DNA from: Bombyx mori
Lineage: Eukaryota > Arthropoda > Insecta > Lepidoptera > Bombycidae
Reading direction: 5' to 3'
DNA length: 64,000 nucleotides
Assembly: GCF_030269925.1 (NCBI RefSeq)
Contig: NC_085116.1
Span: 13,702,001-13,766,000 of the forward strand
Shown here piece after piece: positions 23,191 through 36,400 of the stretch. A model generated the notes under the pieces. The model had not been told where the DNA came from. It was given only the letters and a program-made list of their open reading frames with translations, and ran no database searches. A program made the translations under genes and the position numbers. Numbering within the stretch: position 1 is the first letter of the stretch; each line of letters opens with the position of its first letter.

Positions 23191-24490
23191 GACTGTTTAT
23201 GTCCCATCACGTTAAAGCCAATTAAATCTTTGGGTGACCAACGTTTCAGTAGCGACGCTGTTTGTTGGCGCAATGACATCGAAAATTCAACTTTTCGTCT
23301 ACATGTATAGCAAATAGTTTTTAAGCACAGCGAAAGATCTCCACTCGTCTATACCACAGCCATTGACGTCATAGCGTGGAAAAGCCTTAAAAGACCAGCC
23401 ATATAACATCCTAACAGATGCATGTGGATATATCAATCGAACTTTTTAAATACATTCTAAAAACAAAGTACATCACTAATTTCGACACCGAGAAAAAGGT
23501 AACAGCCATCTTCTTTTTTTTCTTCTAATTCAATCAAATGTTTTTCTTAACTACATGAAATTAATTGAAAAGCCACTAACGTTAAATTAAGTGACCATTC
23601 ACATAAAAAGTAAACTAAGTTTTTTTTTTCTACTTCCATAGCATTGAATAATTTTATTGCAATCTATACAAGTGAAATTCATTGGTATTTGCATTAAGAT
23701 CTTAATAAATAGTGCAATACATTCCGAACAGGAAATTAAAACTAATAAAATGCTATAGTATATTTAAAAACTATAAGACACTACGATGTTCTGAACATAC
23801 TCCAACAATACTTTTAGGAATTTCATTAATATTATTATATTCTTGCAATTCATTTAAGTACTTAAGATTTTTCAATGAGTAAGTTTTCAAATATACAAGT
23901 ATACAAAGGCACAAACAATATACAAATAATTTCATTAAACATAATATATAAATTCAAGATTAACTACAAAAATAGTTTTTTTTTTCTATGCATAATAGTT
24001 TTCAATTTCACACGTTTTTTATTCGATTCATTATTGATATATACTTTTAAAATTTGTTATCTCAGGTTGAAAATTAAATAAATTTTTTTATCATTTATTC
24101 AATATATTACATGGTTTACAGTTTGACTCTGACATTGAAAATATTTAATACGAAATCATTGTTTACATAATATGATTTGTGTTTCAAGTTTTGTATTCAA
24201 TTAATTTTTTTGTTTAAAATTTAATTTTCTGTCCCATTTTAAATGAACATTGTATGTTCCATGTATTCAAATATATTACGTCGCTTTCGCATTGAAAATA
24301 ATTGATATTATGAAATCATTGTTTATCATCGTGATAAGCGCATTACGCGGTATTCGACACGCTTCGAAAATAAATATATTTCAGTAGCGTTCTTAGTTAC
24401 AAAATAATAATTTAATTTCGTGAGTTCAAAGTTATATGGTGGAATTTCATAAGATAATAGGTAAAACTAAAAGAATAAATTACGCGCACA

Positions 24491-27400
24491 TTAAATCTTT
24501 ACGGCGACCTTTTGAATCTTTGGCGACCCGAGATCAATTCTTTGTTTGATGTCTTGCAGTTCATTGGTGTGGGCGTTACCGTTTCTCGTGATACCGTTTC
24601 GATCGGTTTTCACGCCGTGACCGTTGACGTGATGGTGACCGTTGGTTTTCCTGACTTCAGATTTCTCGCAACCGTTGATTTTGTCACAGGCGAGCCCGAT
24701 TTTCTCCTCACTATGACCGTTCATCTTTGAATGGCAAATTTTGACGTTGCCATGACCGTTGGTCAACTTAGTGTGACCTGACGAACGAAAAACACTATGA
24801 GACCGCGTCCACGAGACCCCCGACATTGGCGCAACCGTGTTAATTACGTTTAAAACCTACGCTTTAATGTTCGTTACGATCCTATCTCTCTGCGATTACG
24901 TTTTAGTCCATATTAGAAGAACCGTCAGTGGGAAACAATTCAGAGCACTTATGTCCCAGTAGGACTGGTTTCGAAATCTGCAAAATTACGTCGTTCCTTT
25001 ATTATACCCAAGTACATATGTGCGGGATATATTATATTTTTTAAATTAAAATAGCTAAAGTACACTAATACTGTGCAAAACACCGAAAACTGACAAATAG
25101 GGATACAAACGAATACACTAGACATCGAATATACGAATGACTAAATGATAATATTATGTAATAATAAACTAAAAAAAAAGGTGTCTAAACTATAATCAAA
25201 CACAATTACGCCAAATGTTCACATAACATCCATGCAAAATTTTCAATAAAACCACATTGGATTTTATAAAAAGATCAGAAATTAATTGAAATCTATAAGA
25301 GCACAAAACCAGAGAAGCAATGATTTGATACAAGTGCAATAATAGACCAAGTAGTGGAGACAAAACTAACTGTAAATGTAGTTTTGGTACAGTGATGTCT
25401 CTTGAAAGGCAATGAAACGGGAAAGACTATCTCGCAGCGATTACCGAAACAATATTTTCTGCGCGTCACCCAATTTTTTTTTAAATATAATTTGCGGGCA
25501 ATGTAAAAACATATATTTTAGCTAATAATTTCAGAGATAGCCAACCAATAGGTACTATTCGCTAACTTTGCGATACGCCACTTTTAAGATTTATCGTGAC
25601 GCTTCCTTCTATCAAATCATTGCTACTAATGACAGCAACAGTATTATTTATGGCTATATCTTACCATTGCACTCAGTGCCAGCGTAGTACCTTTTCGAGG
25701 TCTTCCAATCTTCTTTCAATGACAGATTGTACATTGAATATGCTGGATCTCCGGTGACTTCTTTCTCAATGGTCAGAAACTTGGGTAATGAAGCCAGCAA
25801 AATGGTCTGATCGTAAGCAGCGCTGTAGGTTTCTAGGAGAACCAAACCGCGACATCTAGAAGGATATAATGATACTTACGTGAATTTAAGAACAGATAAT
25901 TGAAGACATGAGTGGATGGAGGGGTTGTGATACAATTTGTTAATTTTGAGAAAGCGGGCTACAAAGTTTTGTTACTTGGTACTTTTTCTTTGTCCATAAC
26001 TCCATCACATGCAATTTCTAAAAATAGCCTTTAATTCTAGAGTTCTAAGATCTAATATGGTTTATAGTAGGAGTGGGTGATATAAATCGTATATAGATTC
26101 AATATCTATATATCGCAGCAATATCGTTGATTCCGATATCGCCCCGCACGAAATCTATATATCGATATCAGCCGATACACGATATTGCTCGATGTGATGC
26201 GCATCGCCACATCGGACCGATTCGTGAATCGAAATCTATATTTCGATATCAGCCGATACACGATATTGCTCGATGTGATGCGCATCGGCATATCGTACCG
26301 ATTCGTTAATATCAGCAATATTCGTTTGGTTCGTATCGAATCGGCCAGAGTGAGAGCGCACGATAGGGATATCATGTGATGAATGAAACAGAAACAGGCA
26401 TTATCCATACAATTGTAAACCTTATATTTAAGTCCATATGTCTGTAGATTATTCTTAGCGTATCAGCAGGATACAATTAAGGAAAGAAGTTTCAACTTTC
26501 GACCCTAACTTGAATGCAGTATAGCCTATTTGCATCGTTGAATTTAATTTCACGCGCTTTGACCTTGAACTAGAATTTTTGGACAAGTGTTTATAAATAC
26601 TTAAAAGTTTTTTGTGTTTGATTTTTAAAGTACACATTTTTCTATTTTTAGTTGAATCCAAATAATTGTGTTTATTTCTCGTGTTTGTATTAAACTTTTG
26701 AAATCTACACTCTTTTGGTATATTTAGTAATTTTAAATTAAGACAAAATACTAAAAACTGAAAATAATGTAGCCAGTCCTAAGCCTGGTAAAAGCATGAA
26801 GGAAAGTTTTTTTGATATTTTTATTTTCATGTTCTTTTTATTACTTTAAGATCATATTATAAATTGATATCAGAAAACCAACCGTATAACGTTGACTTAA
26901 ATCTATATCTACTACGATATTATATCAGCGTATCGTTTCAAATCTCAAATATCATGAATCGAGAAAATCTACTAGCATCCATCAATATATAGATTCAGAA
27001 AATATATAGATTCAATATCCGATATTGATCCTCGATATATAGATACGATTCGATACGCGGCAAAACCGATATTACCCACTCCTAGTTTATAGGCACATAA
27101 CACCTTCATTCAATGTAAAAACTCAAAAATCTTAAAAAGTTGTACTTGACCCCTACATCCACACATCGTCTTTTCGCATTAAAAGTGTACAATTTCCAAA
27201 AATATTTGAAATTTAGTCAATATGCGAAATCATTTGGTATCACCAGTATTTTTCTCATAAATACTCTCAAAAGAGCGTAATTTAGTTTTATTTTTTTATT
27301 TACCTATATTTTCACTACTATTAACAAAATTAATACATAATTTTATATTACTTTAAAAGACAGATAATGTAACTGGTAAAAAATAAAAAATAAATGCTGT

Positions 27401-30400
27401 AAAGATGATTAATATTAAAAATATCACATGTTAAACCTTTAAAACACTCTACTGTAAAATTAGTAAGTTTTGAGATTATAATACAGTTATAATGCGAGAA
27501 GACGACATGCCTTTCAATTTTTAAGTTTTTGAAGTCTGTTATATGTAAAAGTGTGTTTGTTACCTGGGATGCGTCGGTTGCCTGTAAATGTCCAACTGAT
27601 AGTACTGGTTGTTGTAGATGAAACAACGACGCTTCTTGAAGATGGTCAGATGAGCGTCATCGCGCTGCGGCAACAGATTCAAATAATCTCGGTGCGTCAG
27701 TTGCGTGCGGACCTCGACGGACTGTCCGTTGGTGGGGTGGAACTTCCTTAACGTGTGTATGTACGACCAGTGTCCCTTCTGTCCGCGTTTACGTAGCCGG
27801 ACTTGTGCTTTCCGCAAATCGCTCTGCAGGTAGTTGTGAACGACGTCGAAGTCTTGGAAGGGCGGGAACTCCGAGTCGGGAGCGAGAGGCGCCTTGATGA
27901 GGAACTTGCGCTTCTTCGAGTTGACGTTGAGCCGGTCGCCGGTATCGATGCCGATCTTCTGGCAGACGCACGCGATCAAACGATTCATCTTTTTATCGAA
28001 ATCTGTCGAATTGTCGATCACGTCGAAGTACGGGTGACCGATCCAAGCGGCGGCCGCCTTGTAGTCCAGCTCTCTGGCGAGTTCCACTCCTTCAGATCGG
28101 CAAGCATGATCCTGACCACAATACAACAATAATAATTCGTTAATAGAAATTTTTTTTATTGCTTAGATGGGTGGACGAGCTCACAGCCCACCTGATGTTA
28201 ACTGGTTACTGGAGCCCATAGACATCTTCAACGTAAATGCGCCACCCACGTTGAGATATAAGTTCTAAAATCTCAGTATAGTTACTACGGGTGCCCTACC
28301 CTTCAGACCGAAACGCATTACTGCTTCACGGCAGAAATAGGCAGGGCGGTGGTACCTCTACCCGCGCAGACTCACAAGAGGTCCTACCACCAGCAAAATA
28401 ATTTCTAAATTGAAAAATATCATATTATCGTACGAGGTTATTAAAAATTGATTAGATGTAATAATGTCAGACAAATATTATTAAAAAGAGTTCCATGAAT
28501 AGTTTGTGAATTGATACGCATTCGAATAGTTTTTTTACACAATTCTATAGATAGGTCAAAAAGTCAATTCTTATCGGCTGAAAAAAATATCTCACATGAC
28601 AAATTCGTGAACATACATACATCTTGCTTAAATGATAATGTCTACAGATCGTCCTTCAATTCTACAAAGAACAAGAGGAAATAATTTTAATAATAGAATT
28701 ATCGATCACATAAATCTTCAACACATATCATTAACATGATGTATTATTTTTATCTCGCATTCGTCTACGTTTTGACACATTACTTTTGCAATGATCGTGT
28801 GCCATGTTCTACAAACTTTGATAAGTTTTGTTTTATCTGTCTAGTGTCTACCTATATTATTTTCAGTTCTGTATTTTTGCTGCATAACAGTATAGAACCA
28901 AGTTCTCACTTGCTCACACTGAATTGCAAAGATATGGCGAATTGAATTAGCAAACGTGTAAACAATAGTGATAAGAAATAATACTACTATTATCGCAGTG
29001 AACAAAGGAGAAATCTACCGAGAGATGACACTGTAAAAATCGTTAACGCGATTGATTCATTACCATTCACATTCATATCTTTTGATATCACGTGCAGCCC
29101 TGGTGAATATTTCGCCTTTTCGCATTAAAAGTGTACAATTTCCAAAAATATTCGAAATTGAATATGCGCAAACATTTGGTATCACCTTTTTTTTTTTGTT
29201 GCTTAGATGAGTGGACGAGCTCACAGCCCACCTGGTGTTAAGTGGTTACTGGAGCCCATAGACATCTACGACGTAAATGCGCCACCCACCTTGAGATATA
29301 AGTTCTAAGGTCTCAGTTTAGTTACAACGGCTACCCCACCCTTCAAACCGAAACGCATTACTGCTTCACGGCAGAAATAGGCGAGGTGGTGGTACCTACC
29401 CGTGCGGACTCACAAGAGGTCCTACCACCAGTAACCTGTATTTTTCTCATAAATACTATCAAAAGAGCGTAGTTTAGTTTTAGTTTTTTTTTTAGTTGAC
29501 CTATATTTTGATTACTATTAACAAAACTAGTACATAATTTTATCTACCTACTTTAAAAAACAGATAATGTAACTGGTAAAAAATTAAAAATAAATGTTAC
29601 AAAGATGATTAATAATAAAATTATTACATGTTAAACCTTTAAAACACTCTCCTGTAAAATTAGTAAGTTTTGAGATTATACAGTTTTAATGCGAGAAGAC
29701 GATTTGTCGCATAAATCAAATTTCAGCAGTAATTTGATCGAGTTTCAATAAAACAGGAAATACGATGGAGTCACGAAATCTATAGTCGTAAACGTTTTAT
29801 AGGGGGTTATCGAATGAAAGATAAATACGAACAAAGATATGTTCGGCACGAATTATGTATAATATTTTTTTTTTTTATTTAACTTGACACGAGACCAAAG
29901 CAAACAATGAATGTATAATGATACCGATATTGCTTTTGTGTTAACATCATTAATGTTAATTACCTACATTACTAGTTAAATTGTCAACGACATAAGTTAG
30001 TGTTATTTATTACATAGATGGTTGAACAAATTTACGACCCACCTTTTTGTTACATTTCTACCAGAGCCGATAGACACTGCATGATTATTTATTTCTATAA
30101 TACGGCGAAACATATTTTTTACTTTTTTTGTGTTGTTCCGTCAAGTGAAACACGTACTTAAAACATGTTTGAATAATCTTATTCAAAACAGTTGAGTCTA
30201 ACAAATTTGAGTATGAACAATTTATAAGTGAAATTAACGCTAATCTTCAATTGATCCCTTGTTTGTACCAAGTTTCAAAATGAATCGAAGTCTTGGTTAG
30301 TCAGTGCTTTTCACTGATTGAGATCAATTGTCACACGTGAAAAAAAGTAGGTAAGCAATATAAAAAGGCATTCATTACATTTCAGACCATCGCAATTACT

Positions 30401-33400
30401 TTTGTGCACTTTTTAGCTTCCATTGAAAACACTTTACAGTCAATGAGGAAATTGAAGTGTTATTTTATATCCGTGTTGATGAACATTAAAAGTAGAACAT
30501 TATTCAAATGTTAAATGAACGAATCATGGATAATAAGACCCTATTTTGTGTTCGGTTTCAAATGAAACAAAAACATATTACTGCTTCACCGAAAATAGGC
30601 AGTCACCATCAGACGCCGTATGATCGACCCTCTACAAGAGTATAGAAAAATTGAAACAAGTACATCTATAGGTACTATACTAATGAATATATTAATCTAC
30701 AGTAGTTTTTACGGATGTTCCGTTATAACTACTGGAATTATGCATCCGATTGACTTATAACTTGGTATCCATGTAGAAAATGCATGTACTTAATGGAAAG
30801 GCTAATATTTATATGAGTGTTGGACTCCCTGCACCAGTTGCGGGGGCGTTAATCATGAGAATATTTGTGGGGGTAAGAAATAATAATGTTAATTTTAATT
30901 GCCCAGCGAAGCGGACGGGTTTAGAGTTTACTATAAACATCGTTATAATATGATTTATTAAATTGTTAACATCTAAATTAAATCCAACATTACGTATGAA
31001 AGTAATAAAAAAATTCATGCATTAAGATTTTTTTTTACTACAGACGAACCACTAGGTTTATCTTTATTTTTGCTTGAAAGAATTCTAATCATACAATGAT
31101 GGCTGCAATCTAATATACTTCAGAAAACGTAACAACTATAATCTCTGCAAACGTGACCTCGTCATCACGAGGCAGCCGTCACCTGTAGGCCATAATATTA
31201 CTGTGGATGTTGGCTTAAATAAATGTTGACAGGTGTAGAGCTCACAATGATACCTTACAATGTTTAAGATTACCAGCTCGCAATTAGATATCAGACTGAA
31301 TGCACGCTTCTCGACATACCAAAAACTCTTCTTACGACAAACAGACATTAGAGACTTGTCGCTAAAACCTCGATGTCAGGTGATAAAAACGATTCTATTA
31401 TTATATCCAATACAGTGATTATAACATATTAATATAGATTTTAATGTGTATGCACTTGGGACGTCACCAGATGCTTCAAGATTGCCAATGTCATTTTATT
31501 TAAGTCCTATAAAAAGAGTAGTCTTTATAAGTTTAAAATATTATCTAAGCCACGCAGTATTATTTTGTATGCTTATGTTATGACGTGTTAAGGTGACTTA
31601 GATAAAGGTCAGTTCTAAAATGAAACTATGTCACGTGTTCATAAGTATAATAAAGTTTTATGAAATGTTTGGAAACAAAAACCCAATTTCAGAAGTAGAA
31701 AAAGGTCCTTAACTTAATAAGAATTTGTTACATTGAATAAAATATCCTTACGAGCAAATATAACACAAATACTACAACACATAGTTTTATTTCATGGTGA
31801 AGATGGTGTATCAAGATTTAAAATTAAATAGGTACGCACTTATTATGTAAGCACTTTTTATTTTTATATCATTTTTAAATCTCTTTGATGACAGGTGGTA
31901 ATACATGGGCAAATGTATATAGTGTAATGTTAATTTGACGTCATCAAGTCACGTCTTTTCAATTTGCGCTGTTTCTCGCTGCCATTATTATTATTATTAT
32001 TAGGTTACTTGTACAAATTGTACCTTTAAACGAGCAATTCTTGTATATATAATCTGAATCTCGGAAACGGCTCCAACGATTTTCATAAAATTTAGTATAC
32101 AGAGGATTTCGGGGGCGATAAATCGATCTAGCTACGATTTATTTTCAGAAAATGTTGTTTTATTCGTGTTTTCAATAATCAACTCTTCCCGACATCTATT
32201 GGCGAATAATAATACTATTTTTCTTAATTGAGGGCAACTAACCGCTTTAAAAACAAAACAAGATGGCGTTATCAAAAAAAAAAACCGTCATCATCTAGTA
32301 CTTTAAATATGTTAAAATATTAGTCGTATGATCACTTAAATCGCGCTAATTTACCTGTTTTTCATACTCATGTATCGCATGCCAAAGATTATTACAAATT
32401 GTTATATAGAACTTGACACGTCTGCACAATAATTTGTACAATGGTGTATTTGCAATTTATATGCTTGGTGGAAATTTTCATTGGTACACACGTTTTACGA
32501 ACAGGTCTGTTTATTTCCACTTATCTGTGTTTCCACGGTTCCAACAAAGATAATATGCAAATTGTTAATGAAATGTCTTTTAACTTTTGAAACGATGTAA
32601 TGAAACCACATACAAAATTCCAATTTTCAAATGTATAAGTTACAAAACGCGTGCAAACGTGGTTATGATAGCGTATGGCATCGTCGGGCGACCTATCCAT
32701 CATTAAAGTTAGGTAGGAAGATAAGGAGAGTGTTCCACTACGATATATGTACTGACCATGATGGATCAGTACATGGAGTAAGTAGTAGGTAAATAAACCA
32801 GGAGGTTTTGTTGTGTTGTCTATGCGGTCTTATAACAGATCGCCAAATACCAAGCGAGTTCATTCATCATCTTGAATATGTCGTAAATGTTTTATTTTTT
32901 ATTACGCCTTGGTTATATCCCAATATCGATCTACAGCGTAGCGTAACTAGGAATATATCGCGCGTTAAAATTCCTTTTTTTTTCTTTTCTGTGGAATGCA
33001 TTGGGGAAGGCCTATGTCCAGCAGTGGGCAGATAAACGCTGATGATTATGATGATGATGATAGGCTTGAGATGCTACTTCAGCTTCACCCTAACGTGTGT
33101 AGGTGAGCTCACGGGGCTCAAACCGAAGTGTTGCTAACACTGACCCTAGCAAGAGCAGAGCTTCGCAGAATCTACCACCGGATCGGAAACGCGACCCACT
33201 GAGAAGATCCGGCGTGAAACTCAGTGGGCTGTGTGTCTATGGGTTAAATTACTATTAGGACAAGAACACAGTCTCTCTCTATTGGCTCTGTAATAATCTT
33301 ACCTCCGTGGAATAGAAGTCTTCAGCTCCGTTAGCAGCGGATACCATATGCATGATGTGGTTGTATCTGTTGTCGCGTAGTTCGACATTATTCCAGTTGT

Positions 33401-36400
33401 TAGATGCGAGTATCGCCTCCCATTTCTCCTTCGATATAACTGTAACAAAACATTGTAATCGCAATTATCTCTTTCAAAGCTTGATAAGGTAAACCTTTGA
33501 TTCGGTTATTTCAACAATAAATAATTGGAGATATCAGAAAATGAATATAACCTAATTTAATATCAATCGTTTTTGTTATATACTTTGTGTATTCGTAAAT
33601 CGAGAGACGAGATTAATTATTATAGGTACAGTTATTTTAATATTTTCGGATGCATCTAAATCGGGAATTCACAAATCTATTAAACAAAATTGTTGTGACC
33701 ATCGAAAACTTACAATGTTATATTATAGTGGAGCTAGGCGTTGTTTATTTTCATACGAAATTAACGTTGGCCGTGAGCGTGTAAATTGCAAACATTTAGG
33801 TAGCGCAAGTACAAATTTATTTGCAAAACATGTTCTTTCTTATATTTACATATTTTTTTTAATATCGGCTCATTAGATAGTAGCTATGATAGTCAAGCTC
33901 GACCTCATGATGTCTCAATGTACGTAGCGGCATTCATTTTTTTTCCCTACCTATGCTGATAGCCTATTTCAGCTTCTCCTTGACGTGTAGGTAAGCTCAC
34001 AGGGCTCAAACCGGGAGCGTTGCTAACACTGACCCTAGCAAGAGCAGTGCTTCACAGAATCTTACCACCGGATCGAAAACGCGACCCACTGAGAAGATCC
34101 GGCGAGAAACTCAGTGGGCTAAGGCATTCACGCTTCGAGCTCGGCGTTACAGAATTATATTACGCAACATATATTAATTTGATATTAATTGTCATGAACG
34201 AGTTTTAATCTTTATCTATACTATAATATAATATTATAAAGAGGAAAGATTTGTTTGTTTGTTTGTTTCGAATAGGCTCCGAAACTACTGGACCGATTTG
34301 AAAAATTATTTTTCCATTAGAAGCCGACATTGTCCCTGATGAACATAGGCTACTTTTTTTTATATTTTTTAATTTTTTTTTTTTGTTTCATGTTTGTTTT
34401 AATGTTTCCGAAGCGAAGCGAGGGCGGGTCGCTAGTATTTAATAATTACAAAGTCAAACAATGTATTCAGAGCGATCGATATCGAATAGTAAAACTTAGT
34501 TATTGTTTTGAAGTTTTACTTATGTCACAACAGTCAATTAAACGGTCAATAACCTTTAAAATTTGACCGAAGGAAGACCTGAACCGCCCTTTAGTGACGC
34601 TCTATTTCAAAAGAATTAAATGCTTTTAAAATAGCCTAAACTAAAATTGTAACGACATTATATTAACTTAACCATGTGTAGAAACTAGCCTTTTGCGAAA
34701 TCTGCACGTTTAAATAAGGATCTTCTCTGTACAATCTACTAATCTATACTAATATAATCTACAGTGGTTTTACGGTTATTCCGTTATAACTACTGAACCA
34801 TGCATCCGATTGATTTGAAACTTGGTATCCATGTAGAAAACACATGTACTTAATGGATAGGCTAATATTTTTATGAGTGTTGGACTCCCTAATAATAATA
34901 ACAATAAATAATAATGTTACTTTTACATGCCCAGCGAAGCGGGCGAGTACAGCTAGTTGATTTATAAAATCAACGATACTGAGATTGATAAAAAATTCAA
35001 AATAATTTTTTTAAATTTGAACACACAGAGAACGCAATTTTCAAGTTTCATTACGTTTTTGTGCGCAATGTACTCAAAAATCGTACAAAGATTCATTTAT
35101 TCATTGTCATACACCTGGTGCATTAATAGGGATGGATATATTATACTGAGACCTTAGAACTTTTGTCTCAAGGTGTGTGGCGCTTTTTTTATTTTTTTTA
35201 TTGCTTAGATGTGTGGACGAGCTCACAGCCCACCTGGTGTTAAGTGGTTACTGGAGCCCATAGACATCTACAACGTAAATGCGCCACACACCTTGAAATA
35301 TAGTTCTAAGGTCTCAGTATAGTCACAACGGCTGCCCCACCCTTCAAGCCGAAACGCATTACTGCTTCACGGCAGAAATAGGCGGGGCGGTGGTACCTAC
35401 CCGTGCGGACTCACAAGAGGTCCTACCACCAGTAAGAAAGTTTACGTTGTTGATGTCTATGGGCTCCAGTAACCACTTAATACCAGGTGGGCTGTGAGCT
35501 CGTCCACACATCTAATTAATAAAATAAAAAAAAATACATAGATAAATAAACTTACATGCACTAGCGTCCATGGCTCCTCGATCGCAGATTATCAGACAAT
35601 TCCTCTGACTAGTTCTGCCGAGTTCGAAGAACGTGTTCTCAATCTGTATCATCGTTTTCAATAGGTTCTCTTGGAATTTCGAGGCTGCAACAATACAAAC
35701 GATCGTCATTTCCGGTCAATTTATACATTCATGGAAAACGTAAGAACAACACATCGAGTGTTCAATCAAGTTTTAATTATTTTCTATCCTAATGTATTTA
35801 AGGGTGGGTTTAGGGAATTAATTATATTTTAGTTTAATTTAGACTAGTTTTTTCCGCTTAGACTTGGGAAACGGCTAAAATTTCTCCTCTATACACGTTT
35901 AGAAAGAGCGGTGTATGCTTTGAGGTTTTATCCACGGCATAATGACATTCGTTATCGATGTATACGTTGAGCGGTTTATCTATTACCGACGCTTTATTAT
36001 ATTGTAATAAAATCGAACAAAGACACATTGTTTTGATTGAATCTATGATTCGATGCGCCCGTGTTTCGCACGTAATAAAAGCAACAATGATAATTAAGAT
36101 CATTTACGGCTAATCAACATACTAAAACACATTTTGTCGATGTTTTTTTTATCTTGCTTAGATGGTTGGACGAGCTCACAGCCCACCTGGTGTTAAGTGG
36201 TTACTGGAGCCCATAGACATCTACGACGTAAATGCACCACCCACCTTGAGATATAAGTTCTAAGGTCTCAGTATAGTTACAACGGCTGACCACCCTTCAA
36301 ACCGAAACGCATTACTACTTCACGGCAGAAATAGGTTGGGTGGTGGTACCTACCCGCACGGACGGATGTAGTTTGTAACTTAGCAAATTTAATATGCTTA

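Larger units (their letters stand above)
19087..24490. other. Intergenic interval between the CCCH gene and ttd14
   Basis: 5.4 kb with no host gene that I can support. It holds a full Bm1, LINE family A and B ends, two GC-rich LINE-like remnants, a long-inverted-repeat MITE (23018-23190), and about 1.2 kb of AT-rich sequence (23200-24490). The AT-rich part probably includes the ttd14 3' UTR. Confidence 0.7.
28112..33302 (-). other. ttd14 intron 6 (5.2 kb)
   Basis: Contains Bm1 at 28150-28393, the MITE with a Bm1 inside at 29113-29701, diverged Bm1-like fragments near 30005-30110 and 30560-30620, a decayed Helitron at 30672-30925, and LINE tails at 32985-33062 and 33055-33245. The remaining AT-rich sequence shows no exon. 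Confidence 0.7.
33440..35555 (-). other. ttd14 intron 5 (2.1 kb)
   Basis: Holds a LINE family A end, two Helitrons of different families and a Bm1 inserted inside another Bm1. Remaining sequence is AT-rich with no exon seen. Confidence 0.7.

Noticed and set aside
24491..24826. Separate 111-aa single-exon gene on the minus strand
   Set aside because: An excellent acceptor at 24778 joins the frame to the preceding ttd14 exon with the right phase; the upstream ATG is in the intron.
26106..26408. Protein with internal repeats on both strands
   Set aside because: The repeats come from two 81-bp tandem DNA units inside a hAT-like element; frames exist on both strands by chance.
27100..29705. Apparent segmental duplication flanking ttd14 exon 7
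   Set aside because: Homology stops exactly at inverted termini with different 4-bp flanking duplications, so these are two MITE insertions.
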